A DNA stretch of 64,000 nucleotides from Paenibacillus phyllosphaerae (GCF_014192105.1 NZ_JACHXK010000004.1:1-64000); one strand, 5' to 3'; numbered from the stretch's first letter, positions 9,302 through 18,324 are shown. Notes: a model not told the origin generated them from the letters alone. Program-made: numbers and translations.

Positions 9302-9328
9302 CACCCCCAGTACCAAGTACTGGGGGTG
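9302..9328 (-). terminator. Terminator of the amino-acid ABC operon
   Basis: A perfect 12-bp stem (CACCCCCAGTAC) with a 3-nt loop lies 20 bp past the ATPase gene stop and is followed on the minus strand by TTTGTCATT. Confidence 0.75.
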
Positions 9329-9347
9329 CGTCTGCCATACTATGCGC

Positions 9348-10073
9348 TTATTTTAGAACCTTGCTCAGGAAAGCCTGCGTGCGCTCATGCTTGGGATGAT
9401 CGAAAATCTCGCTCGGTACGCCTTCTTCCACGATGTAGCCGCCGTCCATGAACAAGACGCGATCGGCTACCTCGCGGGCGAAGCCCATCTCATGCGTGAC
9501 GACGATCATCGTAATGCCTTCGCTCGCCAGATCCTTCATGACCTGCAGCACTTCGCCGACCATCTCAGGGTCGAGCGCTGAGGTCGGCTCATCGAACAGC
9601 ATCACGCGCGGATTCATGGCAAGCGCGCGCGCGATCGCGACGCGCTGCTGCTGACCGCCGGATAAGCGGTCCGGATACTCGTCTCTTTTGTCCGCCAGAC
9701 CGACCTTGGCAAGCAGCTCCATTGCCTTCTTCTCGTTCGCGAGCTTATCCAGCTTCTTGATGAATTTCGGCGCGAGCATGATATTCTGCAGCACGGTCAA
9801 ATGCGGGAACAGGTTGAAGCGTTGGAACACCATGCCCACATTCTCCCGCAGCTTGTCGATGTTCGTCTTAGGCGAAGTGACCTCGACGTCGCCGATAACG
9901 ACCGTACCGCTCGTTACGTCCTCCAGCAGATTGAGGCAGCGCAAGAAGGTGCTTTTGCCCGAGCCGGAAGGCCCGATGACGCAGACGACCTCCTTCTCGC
10001 GAATCGTGGTCGAAATATCCTTCAGCACCTCATTGGCACCGAATTTCTTCTTCAAATTCTGGACGACGATCAT
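9348..10073 (-). CDS. Polar amino-acid ABC transporter ATPase (GlnQ family)
   Basis: The energising subunit of a polar amino-acid importer. The 241-aa product has Walker [10 protein letters not shown], signature LSGGQQQR, Walker [13 protein letters not shown] and the switch His in VVTHEMGF. I start at ATG 10073, which overlaps the permease stop in an ATGA; the longer in-frame extension upstream lies inside the permease gene. It is the last gene of a three-gene operon (binding protein, permease, ATPase). The glutamine/cystine/arginine specificity cannot be read from the sequence. Confidence 0.93.
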   Translation of the reverse strand: MIVVQNLKKKFGANEVLKDISTTIREKEVVCVIGPSGSGKSTFLRCLNLLEDVTSGTVVIGDVEVTSPKTNIDKLRENVGMVFQRFNLFPHLTVLQNIMLAPKFIKKLDKLANEKKAMELLAKVGLADKRDEYPDRLSGGQQQRVAIARALAMNPRVMLFDEPTSALDPEMVGEVLQVMKDLASEGITMIVVTHEMGFAREVADRVLFMDGGYIVEEGVPSEIFDHPKHERTQAFLSKVLK

Positions 10074-10726
10074 CGTGCAGTCAGCCTCCTCTCGTATAGA
10101 CGTGACAATCGGGTAAGCGCGAAGATGATGACGAAGTAGAAGACGCCGACCATCCCCCAAATTTCGAACGAACGGAAATTGGTCGAGATGATAATTTCCC
10201 CGCTCTGCGTCAGCTCCCGGATCCCGATAACCGACAGCAGCGACGTATCTTTGATGCTGATGATGAACTGATTGACGAAGGCCGGAATCATCCGGCGCAG
10301 CGCCTGCGGCAGCACGATCAGCCGCATCGTGTAATAGCGACTCATTCCCAGAGAGCGCGCCGCTTCCACCTGGCCTTTGTCGACCGAGTTGATGCCTGCT
10401 CGCACCACCTCGGCGATATAGGCGCCTGCGTTCAAGCTGACTGCGGCAATGCCCGCCACTTCAGGTCCGATCCGAATATCGAGGAAGGCCGGCAAGCCGA
10501 AGTAGATAAAGAACACTTGGACGAGCAGCGGCGTTCCGCGGATAATGTCCACATAGAGGCCTGCGATCCCGCGCACGATCTTACTGCTGGCGGTGCTCAT
10601 CAACCCTGCGATCAGTCCGATCACGAAGGCGATCGCCAGCGAGATGACGACGATCTTAAGCGTGATGAGCAAACCTTGGAAGAGTACCGGCAGCGCATCC
10701 GCTATGATTTGAAACGTAGACGGCAT
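10070..10726 (-). CDS. Polar amino-acid ABC transporter permease (HisM/GlnP family)
   Basis: A 218-aa integral membrane protein with about five helices and the His/Glu/Gln/Arg/opine permease family layout. The EAA loop is [24 protein letters not shown] around residues 121-144, which docks on the ATPase. One permease gene is present, so a homodimer is likely. Its stop overlaps the ATPase start. It lies 26 bp downstream of the binding-protein gene. Confidence 0.93.
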   Translation of the reverse strand: MPSTFQIIADALPVLFQGLLITLKIVVISLAIAFVIGLIAGLMSTASSKIVRGIAGLYVDIIRGTPLLVQVFFIYFGLPAFLDIRIGPEVAGIAAVSLNAGAYIAEVVRAGINSVDKGQVEAARSLGMSRYYTMRLIVLPQALRRMIPAFVNQFIISIKDTSLLSVIGIRELTQSGEIIISTNFRSFEIWGMVGVFYFVIIFALTRLSRLYERRLTAR

Positions 10727-10752
10727 GAATTCCCAACTCCTTACACGGTCAA

Positions 10753-11550
10753 TTACTCAGCTGTTGTTCCTAGGTAGGTGCCCACGATTTCATCGTACTT
10801 GCCGTTTTCCTTCAGCGTCTTTAAGCCGTCGTTCAGCTTCTGGACCAGCTCACTGTTCCCTTTGTCCACGGCAATGCCGTAGAAGTCGCCGTTCAGACGG
10901 TCGCCGACGATTTTCAGATTAGCATTCGGATCTACGGCGATTTTGTAGGAGATAACCGGGAAGTCCTCGATCGTCACATCCGCGTTCTTGTTCGCTACTT
11001 CTTGGTACATGGCCGGGCTGTCATCGAAGTACTTCACTTCCGCGCCGTATTGCTTCGCAAGCTCCTCGGCCTTCACCGCTCCGGAGGTACCCTTCTTAAT
11101 TGCGATGACCTTGCCTGCCAGATCTTCCGGGCTGTCAATCTCGGTATTGTCCTTATGGACGATCAAGGAAAGGCCTGCTTCATAATAAGCCTCCGAGAAA
11201 TCAACGACCTGCTTGCGCTCGTCCGTAATGCTGATGCCCGCGATCGCGCCGTCCAGCTGGCCGGCTGTAATGGCAGGAATAATGCCTTTGAAGTCCATCG
11301 GCTTAATTTCGACCTCGAAACCTTGAACCTCGCCGATCGCATTCAGCAAGTCGATATCGATGCCGACATATTTGCCGTCCTTCTCGAACTCGAACGGCGG
11401 GTACGTTGCGTCCGTACCGAACACGTACTTCTTCACCGCTTCGCCGCCGTTACCCGACGCCGCTTCGTCACCAGTATTGTTGCTGCCGCAAGCGCTCAGC
11501 GTGAATGCCATCATCGCAGCCGCTGCGATCATTCCGATTTTCTTCTTCAC
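10753..11550 (-). CDS. Polar amino-acid ABC transporter substrate-binding lipoprotein
   Basis: A 265-aa lipoprotein: N-terminal KKK, a hydrophobic stretch, then lipobox LSAC with Cys at residue 21, followed by a Ser/Asn/Gly-rich linker. The mature part is a family 3 periplasmic-type binding protein (FGTDATYPPFEF ... YVGIDIDLLNAI ... AGISITDERKQVVDFSE), anchored outside the membrane. First gene of the operon. The 280 bp upstream is AT-rich and should hold the promoter, but I found no convincing -35/-10 pair. Confidence 0.93.
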   Translation of the reverse strand: MKKKIGMIAAAAMMAFTLSACGSNNTGDEAASGNGGEAVKKYVFGTDATYPPFEFEKDGKYVGIDIDLLNAIGEVQGFEVEIKPMDFKGIIPAITAGQLDGAIAGISITDERKQVVDFSEAYYEAGLSLIVHKDNTEIDSPEDLAGKVIAIKKGTSGAVKAEELAKQYGAEVKYFDDSPAMYQEVANKNADVTIEDFPVISYKIAVDPNANLKIVGDRLNGDFYGIAVDKGNSELVQKLNDGLKTLKENGKYDEIVGTYLGTTAE

Positions 11551-11784
11551 GATAAAACCCCACCTTTGTTCGAATATTGAAGCCGCATGTGCTTTCTTGA
11601 TTTGCCTTGTTGATTATGTTAATTCGTCCCCTACGAAAACCTACTCAATCCTACAGATTAAATAACAGGAGATGATATTAAAGGTCACATTTAATTTGAA
11701 ATCAACGTATTTTTAAATAGAATCATAATGGATTCGTTAATATTTGCTGATTTCGGTTTAGCGAAGGTTATATAACCTAACACA

Positions 11785-11832
11785 AAAGAACCGTCCAACG
11801 AAGGTGATTCACCTTACATCGAACGGCTCTTT
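11785..11832 (-). terminator. Terminator of the GlnL-like regulator gene
   Basis: An imperfect outer stem AAAGAACCGT/ACGGCTCTTT surrounds an inner 6-bp hairpin (AAGGTG/CACCTT) and lies directly after the regulator stop. TTTT follows on the minus strand. Confidence 0.6.
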
Positions 11833-11833
11833 G

Positions 11834-12727
11834 CTAAATCTTTAATTTTTCCAGCATCTCGGCATGCATCACCTGCAGGAACTTCTTGACGTTCACTTTA
11901 CCTTTGTCGGCAGGCAGCTCTTCCTCGATCGCCTTCATCTTAAGGCGCACATCCTGAAAATCGAAGTAGAGCGGCGCGTAATGTTCGAACTTGGGATTGC
12001 TGTAATCGGTTAATCCGATGGAAGCCATGTGCGACAGAGCCGCCATCACCGTGCGTCTCAGGCGCTGCTCGATTGCTTTGCTTTCCTTGTCGATCTCCTG
12101 ATCTCCCTTGTTGTTCGTCCGTGCCGCCGCTTCATATAACTCTTTGAGCGCCGGGAAAGCAGTCGGATCGGGTTGTCTGGATAGCAGCTCCATAATCGTC
12201 ATGATATCTTTGCTGCCGCTCTCCCCCATGATGCCCAGTTCCATCAGAATGGGCTTCACGACATCGCGCGGATGGCGTTCCTTCGGTGCCGGGGTCGACT
12301 CGAACAGATCGATTTTGGCAAGCGATCGCTTGATCTCCTGAATATGGCGCTCGTAGGCGAGCCGGTCCCTCACCTTCGATAGGACCGCTTCGACTTCAAC
12401 CCGGTTAATCGGTTTATGAATGAAGAATTCAACGCCGGAATGGTAAGCCGAGCCGACCATGTCCTTATTCACGACCTGCGAGATCATCACGAACTGGCCC
12501 GCGAATCCTTGATTCCGAAGCTGACTGATCGTCTCTATCCCGTCTTGATCCGGCATAAGCAGATCAATGAGCACGATATCCGGCTTAAGCGAGAGCACGG
12601 TCTGTTCCCCTTGGATGCCGCCATCGGCCGTGCCCGCGACTTCGCCCAGACCGCATTGTTCAATAATACCTTCCAGCATCCTCCTGCTGACTGCATCGTC
12701 ATCGACGATTACGAACGATAATGCCAT
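11834..12727 (-). CDS. GlnL (YcbB)-like response regulator
   Basis: A 297-aa cytoplasmic response regulator. Residues 1-120 form a receiver domain with acidic pocket DDD near residue 9, phospho-acceptor Asp in IVLIDLLMPD near residue 55 and Lys in FIHKP near residue 105. The rest is the YcbB-type C-terminal domain seen in B. subtilis GlnL, which binds DNA and controls glutamine utilisation genes. The gene follows the sensor kinase gene by 14 bp, and the amino-acid transporter operon lies just downstream, so that operon is a reasonable target. This link is inferred from position only. Confidence 0.85.
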   Translation of the reverse strand: MALSFVIVDDDAVSRRMLEGIIEQCGLGEVAGTADGGIQGEQTVLSLKPDIVLIDLLMPDQDGIETISQLRNQGFAGQFVMISQVVNKDMVGSAYHSGVEFFIHKPINRVEVEAVLSKVRDRLAYERHIQEIKRSLAKIDLFESTPAPKERHPRDVVKPILMELGIMGESGSKDIMTIMELLSRQPDPTAFPALKELYEAAARTNNKGDQEIDKESKAIEQRLRRTVMAALSHMASIGLTDYSNPKFEHYAPLYFDFQDVRLKMKAIEEELPADKGKVNVKKFLQVMHAEMLEKLKI

Positions 12728-12741
12728 CTGACTCCCCCTTG

Positions 12742-14013
12742 CTAGACTAGTGCATCCTTCGGTACCTGCAGAATGAAATTGCTCCCCATGCCGCCTTGGC
12801 CTCCCTCGACATGAATCCTGCCGCCGAACGAAAGGATAATATCGCGTACGTGAGACAGGCCGATCCCCGTTGCAGCCATACCTGCCTCATCGAATTTGGT
12901 CGTATATCCCGGTTCGAAAATAATGTCCCAATCGGCTTCCGGTATGCCTTGTCCCGTGTCGACCACCGAAAAGACGATCATCTTGCCCGATTCGTATGCA
13001 TGAATCGTTACCGATCCGCTGCGCCCGATCGCCTCCACCGCGTTCGCCGTCAGATTATTCAGCACCGTCAGCAGCGGCACATAATAAGGCGTCACGAGGC
13101 GGACGTTCAGCTGCTGGTGGATGTCGATCGTCTTCCCGAGCATCTCCCCGTACTTCTGATTCGCCTTCGCGACGTGAGACAGCAGCTCCTGAATGCTCAT
13201 ATCGACGGCGATCTCGCTGTCATAGAGTTTGGTCAGTCCAGCCAATATCCGCTGCGAATCCTTCTTCACCTCATGAATCTGCTGCGCGATGCCAAGCGCC
13301 TGCCGGCTGAAGCCGACTTCATCGGCCTCCTTCAGCCCGCGGTACAATTGGAAGCTGCTGGCCGTGATCTGCTCGATCTCCTCCATCGATTTTTTCAAAT
13401 AGAAGGTTTCCCCGTAGAGTCCAGAGCCGATATGAAGCATCTGCTCCATCCGTTTCTCCTGCTCGGCATGCAGCGCCCGGATCTGGCTGAACGAGATGCT
13501 GCTGTATAAGCCGATCACGAAGTAACTTCGCACGAAGGCGATCGCTAGCAGATTGAACCATTCCTCCAAGTAAAAGGCTTCGGCGCCGATGAACAATCCC
13601 CGCAGCAGCAGCTCGGCCTCGTTCGAGACGAAATCCACGATCGTTATGAAACCGCCGAGCAGAAGCGGATGCACCTTCTCCGTTCGCCGTAAAATATGCA
13701 TCATACCATAGGCATACACCACGTAGTAGATGCCCGCTGGAATATTGTGCTGCAGCGCGTCCGTTACCGACCATGAGCCGGTCCGGATCATCCATTCCAC
13801 GCCCTGGAAGAGAATGCTGACAAGTCCGGTCGCTATGCCCGTCCACCAATAGTTCAGCTGGCGCATGAACAACAGGAAGAGCAGGAAGACGCTGACGCCA
13901 AGACCGATGCGGAAGGAATCGCCGGTGAACGGGTAGATTTTGATTTCGGATCCGATCCCGGCGGCAAGCGCGATGACCGCAATCTGCAGACGCCCATTCT
14001 TGAATTGATTCAC
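12742..14013 (-). CDS. Membrane sensor histidine kinase (GlnK/YcbA-like)
   Basis: A 423-aa sensor with about six N-terminal membrane helices (residues 10-190), a coiled dimerisation helix, and a C-terminal GHKL ATPase with N-box NNLTANAVEAI, G1 VVDTGQGIPE and G2 GIGLSHV. There is no separate extracellular sensor domain, so the membrane part probably senses. GTG 14013 has GGAGGGG 7 nt upstream and was chosen over a weaker ATG further out. It forms an operon with the GlnL-like regulator. Confidence 0.87.
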   Translation of the reverse strand: MNQFKNGRLQIAVIALAAGIGSEIKIYPFTGDSFRIGLGVSVFLLFLLFMRQLNYWWTGIATGLVSILFQGVEWMIRTGSWSVTDALQHNIPAGIYYVVYAYGMMHILRRTEKVHPLLLGGFITIVDFVSNEAELLLRGLFIGAEAFYLEEWFNLLAIAFVRSYFVIGLYSSISFSQIRALHAEQEKRMEQMLHIGSGLYGETFYLKKSMEEIEQITASSFQLYRGLKEADEVGFSRQALGIAQQIHEVKKDSQRILAGLTKLYDSEIAVDMSIQELLSHVAKANQKYGEMLGKTIDIHQQLNVRLVTPYYVPLLTVLNNLTANAVEAIGRSGSVTIHAYESGKMIVFSVVDTGQGIPEADWDIIFEPGYTTKFDEAGMAATGIGLSHVRDIILSFGGRIHVEGGQGGMGSNFILQVPKDALV

Positions 14014-14150
14014 AACGTGCCCCCTCCTCGTCATTGATCGTATTATAAACATTTTCCCACGGCGTGGATAGATTCCTCGAATAAGGTGTATGCCGCAGGT
14101 AACGCCAAGAGCCCCGCCACGTATGGCGGAGCCCAGGTCAACCGTTCTGC

Positions 14151-14810
14151 TTATTCTTCGACTTGGATCACGTTCTGAATGAATCGCTCCAGGTTCGCAA
14201 CATCCGTCAGCTGACGGTTGCAGCTAACCGAATCCTTGCACATATAGTTGCCGACTGCCTTGTAATAGTCAGAGGATGCGTGCGCAGGCCGCGACTTGGA
14301 GATCGCGGAGAACAGGCCGACTTCGCTTTGCTTGTTGCAGACGAAACAATAGCCCTTCTTATAAGAAGGCGTAAATCTGCCTTCGATCCCGACCAACTGC
14401 CCGTTTAAGTTGTAGACGAGGAACATTTTGCCCGCGCCGATATCGTTCCATCCGATATAGGTGACATGCCTCAGATCCATCAATGCCAGGTTCGGCACCT
14501 TCAGCTTCTTCGCCTTCGGGAACAGCTTCTTCATCTGCTGTTCCGTCACGGGGCCGAATTCCGAGCGGTATAGTTCCAAGGAACGCAGATAGGCCTGGAA
14601 CTCTTCGGCCGTCTTGGCGTACGCCAACTGTTCGAGAAGCTGCTTCCGCGGCTCGGTTGTTTCCGGGAACTGCTCGGCGATCTTGGCAAGCGAACTGGAT
14701 CTGACCGTATCGACGACCTTCAAGTCCGCGACTGTCCGGCAGGCCTGCTGCAGCAGTTCGGTTTGTCTCGCGATAAAATTATAATGGTGGTTCCTAATGA
14801 ATGGTTGCAT
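14151..14810 (-). CDS. FusB/FusC-family EF-G-binding protein
   Basis: A 219-aa homologue of FusB, which binds elongation factor G and rescues it from fusidic acid. The C-terminal treble-clef zinc finger is visible: CFVC followed about 40 residues later by CKDSVSC, in the family context YMCKDSVSCNRQLTD. ATG 14810 (MQPFIRNHHYNF) matches the FusB N-terminus; a GTG at 14822 is an alternative but sits only 1 nt after AAGGAG. A small leader ORF and a long-range inverted repeat precede the gene. Paenibacillus and Bacillus chromosomes often carry such genes without acquired resistance. Confidence 0.87.
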   Translation of the reverse strand: MQPFIRNHHYNFIARQTELLQQACRTVADLKVVDTVRSSSLAKIAEQFPETTEPRKQLLEQLAYAKTAEEFQAYLRSLELYRSEFGPVTEQQMKKLFPKAKKLKVPNLALMDLRHVTYIGWNDIGAGKMFLVYNLNGQLVGIEGRFTPSYKKGYCFVCNKQSEVGLFSAISKSRPAHASSDYYKAVGNYMCKDSVSCNRQLTDVANLERFIQNVIQVEE

Positions 14811-14864
14811 TTGCTCATGCACGCTCCTTAATTGGGTTGTAGTTGCTTCATTCCGCCAATTAGG

Positions 14865-14960
14865 TGCAAAGCCATTATTAGAAACGATAGTTTAAGTTAG
14901 GCGAAAAATGATATCCGATAAACCCCACGCAAAGTATCGCCTTCTTCAAATGGCTTTGCA
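14865..14960 (-). promoter_or_regulatory. Long-range inverted repeat in the FusB-like gene leader
   Basis: An exact 11-bp inverted repeat (TGCAAAGCCAT at 14865-14875 and its complement at 14950-14960) encloses 74 nt. One arm lies inside the leader ORF at 14897-14995, so translation of that ORF would open the stem. The gene's AAGGAG lies about 35 nt after the second arm. Confidence 0.4.
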
Positions 14961-14995
14961 TGAGTTGATGTAACCAGGCAATCCCGTATTGCCAC
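14897..14995 (-). CDS. Possible 32-aa leader peptide upstream of the FusB-like gene
   Basis: A GTG start at 14995 has a strong GGGAGG 8 nt upstream, and the frame stays open for 32 codons (VAIRDC... to ...ISFFA). A TATAAA lies just upstream of the ribosome-binding site and may be the -10 element. The product resembles nothing I know. The idea that it is a leader comes from the known translational attenuation of fusB. The rest of the 330-bp gap up to 15139 holds no other gene I can support. Confidence 0.4.
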   Translation of the reverse strand: MAIRDCLVTSTHAKPFEEGDTLRGVYRISFFA

Positions 14996-15139
14996 CAGTA
15001 CCACCTCCCAGACCTTTTATACCACAAATTCCGCTTCTTCTGCTATGCATTTTCTATTCCTGGGTAATATAAAGCGTAGCCTAACAAGCACCATTCTCCA
15101 TATTAAATTCCAATGTAAGCAGGAAAGGAGCGGTACAAG

Positions 15140-15565
15140 ATGTTAGTCATCGAAAAACAACAGCTGGAATCCAAAATAACAGAGGCGCTGAGCAAGCACC
15201 GGACAGCGGCGTTCGCGACGGTTGAGGATAACAAGCCGAAGGTCAGATACATGGCGGTCTTCCATGACGGGATGAACATCTATCTCGCCACTGACCGGAA
15301 GACGCACAAGATCGAAGAACTCAAGCGCAATCCGAATATCTCCCTGCTGCTTGGTTATGAGCCTTCCTCCCCGCTTCAAGTCGTAGAAGTCGAGGGACAA
15401 GCCGACATTACGAAGGACGATTCGCTGCGCAGCAAACTGTGGAACGACGAGATGAAGCGCTGGTTCGACGGGCCGGAAGATCCGAATTACGTCATTCTCG
15501 ACATTAAGGCATCCGAAATTCGTTACATCGACGGACAGGACAAGCCTCAAGTGTGGACGCCTTGA
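15140..15565 (+). CDS. Pyridoxamine 5'-phosphate oxidase-like flavin-binding protein
   Basis: A 141-aa split-barrel protein of the PNPOx-like family (FMN or F420-type flavin binding). The N-terminal TAAFATVEDNKPKVRYMAVFHDG and the central IYLATDRKTHKIEELKRNPNISLLLGYE blocks are typical. The exact substrate is unknown, and general-stress proteins of this family are common in Firmicutes. AAAGGAG lies 10 nt before ATG 15140. It is one of few plus-strand genes here and shares a bidirectional terminator with the GH43 gene. Confidence 0.85.
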   Translation: MLVIEKQQLESKITEALSKHRTAAFATVEDNKPKVRYMAVFHDGMNIYLATDRKTHKIEELKRNPNISLLLGYEPSSPLQVVEVEGQADITKDDSLRSKLWNDEMKRWFDGPEDPNYVILDIKASEIRYIDGQDKPQVWTP

Positions 15566-15620
15566 TCGAACGTTAAACGTTAACTCGTCACAAGGTCAGT
15601 TAAATCGCTCTTGGAGCGTA

Positions 15621-15664
15621 AACAAGCCTCAAGCATGCCTTTGCCAAGGCGCTTGAGGCTTGTT
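15621..15664. terminator. Bidirectional terminator between PNPOx-like and GH43 genes
   Basis: A perfect 14-bp stem (AACAAGCCTCAAGC) lies between two convergent genes, with T/A runs on both sides. Confidence 0.8.
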
Positions 15665-15666
15665 TA

Positions 15667-17151
15667 TTAATTCACGCGTTCGAACTTCCACTGCTGAATC
15701 GTGTTGTTCAGATCCGACCACTGACCGATGTTCACGCCATCCGTCAGACCTCCGTTCGTCACATCCAGCAGCTTGCCGCTGTTGCGGTTCTTAATCTCGA
15801 AGTATTGATTTCCCGTCGGGATGAAGCTCCACATTTGATTAAGGCCGCCGTTATCTGCCCATTGCACGACATTGCCGCCATCCAATAGCGACTTCTCGTA
15901 CACTTCGGCGAGCTTCCCGCTGTGGCTTGCGCGAAGCTTGAAATACCCGCCGGAGACCGGATCGAGCGCCCACCGTTGATCGCCGGAACCGTCATAGGTC
16001 CACTGCAGAATGTTGGCGCCATCGGCCGTGGATGCCGTATCGATGGCCATTACTTTACCGCTGTTCCGATTCACGATTCGGTAGTAGATATCCCCCGTTC
16101 CTTCGCCGGAAGGTCGGGTAATGGCTGTCGCCGGATTGACCGGCGTGCCGAACACCGGCGTATCTCCGCTCCATGTAATCTTCTGAATACGAGTCGTCCG
16201 CTGATCCGCGCAGCCCTGCCCCGATCCGTCATTGGCATGATAGACGATCCAATCCTCCGTCCCGTCCGGCGACTTCACGAAGCTGTTATGACCCGGACCG
16301 AAGACAGTGCTCGTCTTCTGGAATACAGGCGAGGCGTTCTTCGTCCAGTTGCCGGCTACTGTCAGATCCGCCGTAATATTGGCGCTCAAGAGGCCCAGCT
16401 TATAGTCGTCCGTCCAACAACCGCTTGCCGAGAAAGCCAGGTGGACCTTGGAGCCATGCGTAATGAAGGCAGGCGCTTCATTAACAGGCGATCCCGACGT
16501 TTCCCACGAATTCGTCGGCGTCGAGATAACCGTCCCGCGGCCGGAGATGGCCGTTGGGCTGCTCATCTTCGCGATCATGATCCGCTGCGGCTGATTCGGC
16601 GCAATCTCCGACCAGGCAATATAGAGCTGGCCGTTAATCGTCGCCACCGTATGGTCGATCGACCAATAGTCCGCGGTATCCTTCAATTTAACCGGAGCCG
16701 ACCAACTTCCCTCGAGCGGGTTCGCGCTCGTATTCTTGGTCACCCACATCCGCTGATTCGGCGTGTTCGCCTCGTTGCTGCCAGCGCTGAAATACAGATA
16801 CCATGCGCCGCTGATATAATGCAGCTCCGGCGCCCATACGTTATCGGAGTAACAATTCGAGCCGGTGCAAGCGGTGGACGATTGCGTGAAGACGGTCTTC
16901 CTCGTGCCGTTGCCAATCCCTGTAAGCGAAGAGGCGCGCGAGATATCGATTTTATCCCAATTCTGCGATGTGTGAACGAAATAGTAATAGCCGTCGGTAT
17001 GCTTCATAACGAAGGGATCGGCCGATGAATAAGGCGCAACCGGGTTAATAAACGTTGTCGATGCTGCGTTGGCGTACATCGGAATAGCCGTCAACATAAG
17101 CGTGATGGCAAGCATCATGGATAGGAACCGAGAACGACGGTTTTTCATCAT
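15667..17151 (-). CDS. Secreted GH43 arabinanase/arabinofuranosidase with ricin-type lectin domain
   Basis: A 494-aa secreted hydrolase. Residues 1-29 are a signal peptide ending ANAA. Residues 30-345 form a GH43 five-blade propeller with the three expected acids: Asp in YSSADPFV (near 45), Asp in YWSIDHTV (near 168) and Glu in PVNEAPAF (near 226). Residues 353-494 form a beta-trefoil carbohydrate-binding domain with three QxW repeats (QRW, QMW, QQW). The substrate is probably arabinan or arabinoxylan side chains, but it cannot be fixed from sequence. GGAGG precedes the double ATG at 17151. Confidence 0.9.
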   Translation of the reverse strand: MMKNRRSRFLSMMLAITLMLTAIPMYANAASTTFINPVAPYSSADPFVMKHTDGYYYFVHTSQNWDKIDISRASSLTGIGNGTRKTVFTQSSTACTGSNCYSDNVWAPELHYISGAWYLYFSAGSNEANTPNQRMWVTKNTSANPLEGSWSAPVKLKDTADYWSIDHTVATINGQLYIAWSEIAPNQPQRIMIAKMSSPTAISGRGTVISTPTNSWETSGSPVNEAPAFITHGSKVHLAFSASGCWTDDYKLGLLSANITADLTVAGNWTKNASPVFQKTSTVFGPGHNSFVKSPDGTEDWIVYHANDGSGQGCADQRTTRIQKITWSGDTPVFGTPVNPATAITRPSGEGTGDIYYRIVNRNSGKVMAIDTASTADGANILQWTYDGSGDQRWALDPVSGGYFKLRASHSGKLAEVYEKSLLDGGNVVQWADNGGLNQMWSFIPTGNQYFEIKNRNSGKLLDVTNGGLTDGVNIGQWSDLNNTIQQWKFERVN

Positions 17152-17265
17152 TATAACCTCCTTGGCGATCTATCGATCATATTGGCAATAATCGGGCTTG
17201 CTGGACTGACCATGACGCCCTTTGACCTAGAGTTAACTTACACCTCCTTCGCGAAATGGATGCGC

Positions 17266-17297
17266 TTACATTTAACTGCCAGCTAAGTGTAACTCAA
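17266..17297 (-). promoter_or_regulatory. Promoter overlapped by an inverted repeat, upstream of GH43
   Basis: On the minus strand TTGAGT (17292-17297), a 17-bp spacer and TAAATG (17269-17274) form a sigma-A-like promoter. The imperfect inverted repeat TTACATTTAACT-GCC-AGCTAAGTGTAA (17266-17292; 10 of 12 bp pair) covers the spacer and -10 and looks like a repressor operator. A half-matching cre-like TGTAAGCGCATCCA overlaps its downstream side (17258-17271). Confidence 0.5.
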
Positions 17298-17371
17298 ATT
17301 GACCAGGAACACATTGGAATTTGTTATTATTTTTGTTTAATAATTTATTCGAATGTTAATCTAATGACCAA

Positions 17372-17395
17372 AAGACCTTGCCGCTGCAAGGTCTT
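17372..17395 (-). terminator. Terminator of the DUF4184 gene
   Basis: A perfect 10-bp stem AAGACCTTGC with a CGCT loop lies 19 bp past the stop, with TTTTGG following on the minus strand. Confidence 0.7.
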
Positions 17396-17413
17396 CTTCC
17401 TATCTGGCATCGA

Positions 17414-18154
17414 TTATGGCGCACGCCAAATGAGTGAAGCGATCAACAAGCCTGCGCAAAACCCTGTTAGTGTCGCTACCACCGTAATACCGATGTAATT
17501 TCCGCTATCGTTAACAAGTATCTTAATACCCATTACGAATAGCGCAAAGAGAAACGAAAAGCACCAGAACAACCATTTGCGACGTCCTGCAATATGCGGC
17601 ATCCTCTTCGCGGATGGTTCGCTTTGCCACAGCGCCGCCGCTAGCGTAATCAGGATGGCAGACAGGCCAAGGAGAGACAGGCCGTGCTGCATTAGTTTAT
17701 ACACGGGCAGATCGAAGATCGCGTTCGATTGAAGCCACGGCAGCTGCTTCACCATATATCCCCCTTCATGCGTGAAGGAATCCAACCCGACATGGGTGAG
17801 GAAGCCGATGATCACGGACATGAGGAAGATGAGCCATTCACGAGCGGTGCCAAGTCCCCAGCCAGACAACAGACCGTACGCTCTTCGGTTCAAGTCTAAA
17901 ACCGAAGGCAGATGAAGCACCATCGTTCTCTTCACGACAACATGAAAAAGGAACGCGAATAAGATGCTTAGCGGAATCGCTTGGATCAGCAGGCCTGAGA
18001 ACGAGTGGCCGATCGTCTGATGAGGCTCCAGAGCAAGAAAATACTCAAAGTCGGGCGACATGCTTCCCAGAACAAGGCCGGTCACGCTGAACCATCGAGG
18101 CCGGATGAATTTCAAGGGGAATGCGAAGGCGGGATGTGCGAACGTAAACGGCAT
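17414..18154 (-). CDS. DUF4184 family membrane protein
   Basis: A 246-aa integral membrane protein starting with the family signature MPFTFAHPAFAFPL and a GSMSPDFEY motif, followed by about five hydrophobic helices. The conserved His and Asp residues near the N-terminus recall membrane-bound metal-dependent hydrolases, but function is unknown. A TTG 30 nt upstream is the only other start in frame; I chose ATG 18154 by family alignment, with AGGAG rather far (14 nt) upstream. Confidence 0.8.
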   Translation of the reverse strand: MPFTFAHPAFAFPLKFIRPRWFSVTGLVLGSMSPDFEYFLALEPHQTIGHSFSGLLIQAIPLSILFAFLFHVVVKRTMVLHLPSVLDLNRRAYGLLSGWGLGTAREWLIFLMSVIIGFLTHVGLDSFTHEGGYMVKQLPWLQSNAIFDLPVYKLMQHGLSLLGLSAILITLAAALWQSEPSAKRMPHIAGRRKWLFWCFSFLFALFVMGIKILVNDSGNYIGITVVATLTGFCAGLLIASLIWRAP

Positions 18155-18254
18155 CGGACTGGTTTCAACTCCTGTTTTTACCAATTAGACGAGCCTATTG
18201 GTTAAAAGGTTGCCTATCCAAGCGTTTAGTAATGACTTTGGGCGTAAACATTTC

Positions 18255-18283
18255 TTGACAATTCAACTTAATTCGACTACTTT
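18255..18283 (+). promoter_or_regulatory. Sigma-A-like promoter for the small DUF2087 gene
   Basis: A consensus TTGACA, a 17-bp spacer and TACTTT stand about 40 bp upstream of the start codon. The -10 is weak. Confidence 0.4.
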
Positions 18284-18324
18284 CTAATTAGATATTCATC
18301 AAATTAATTTTTAGGAGGTATACC

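Noticed and set aside
14965-15010. T-box motif (GGAGGTGGTACTGG) upstream of the FusB-like gene
   Set aside because: Lacks the ACCGCG-type continuation, and no terminator with a T run follows; it fits better as a ribosome-binding site of a leader ORF.
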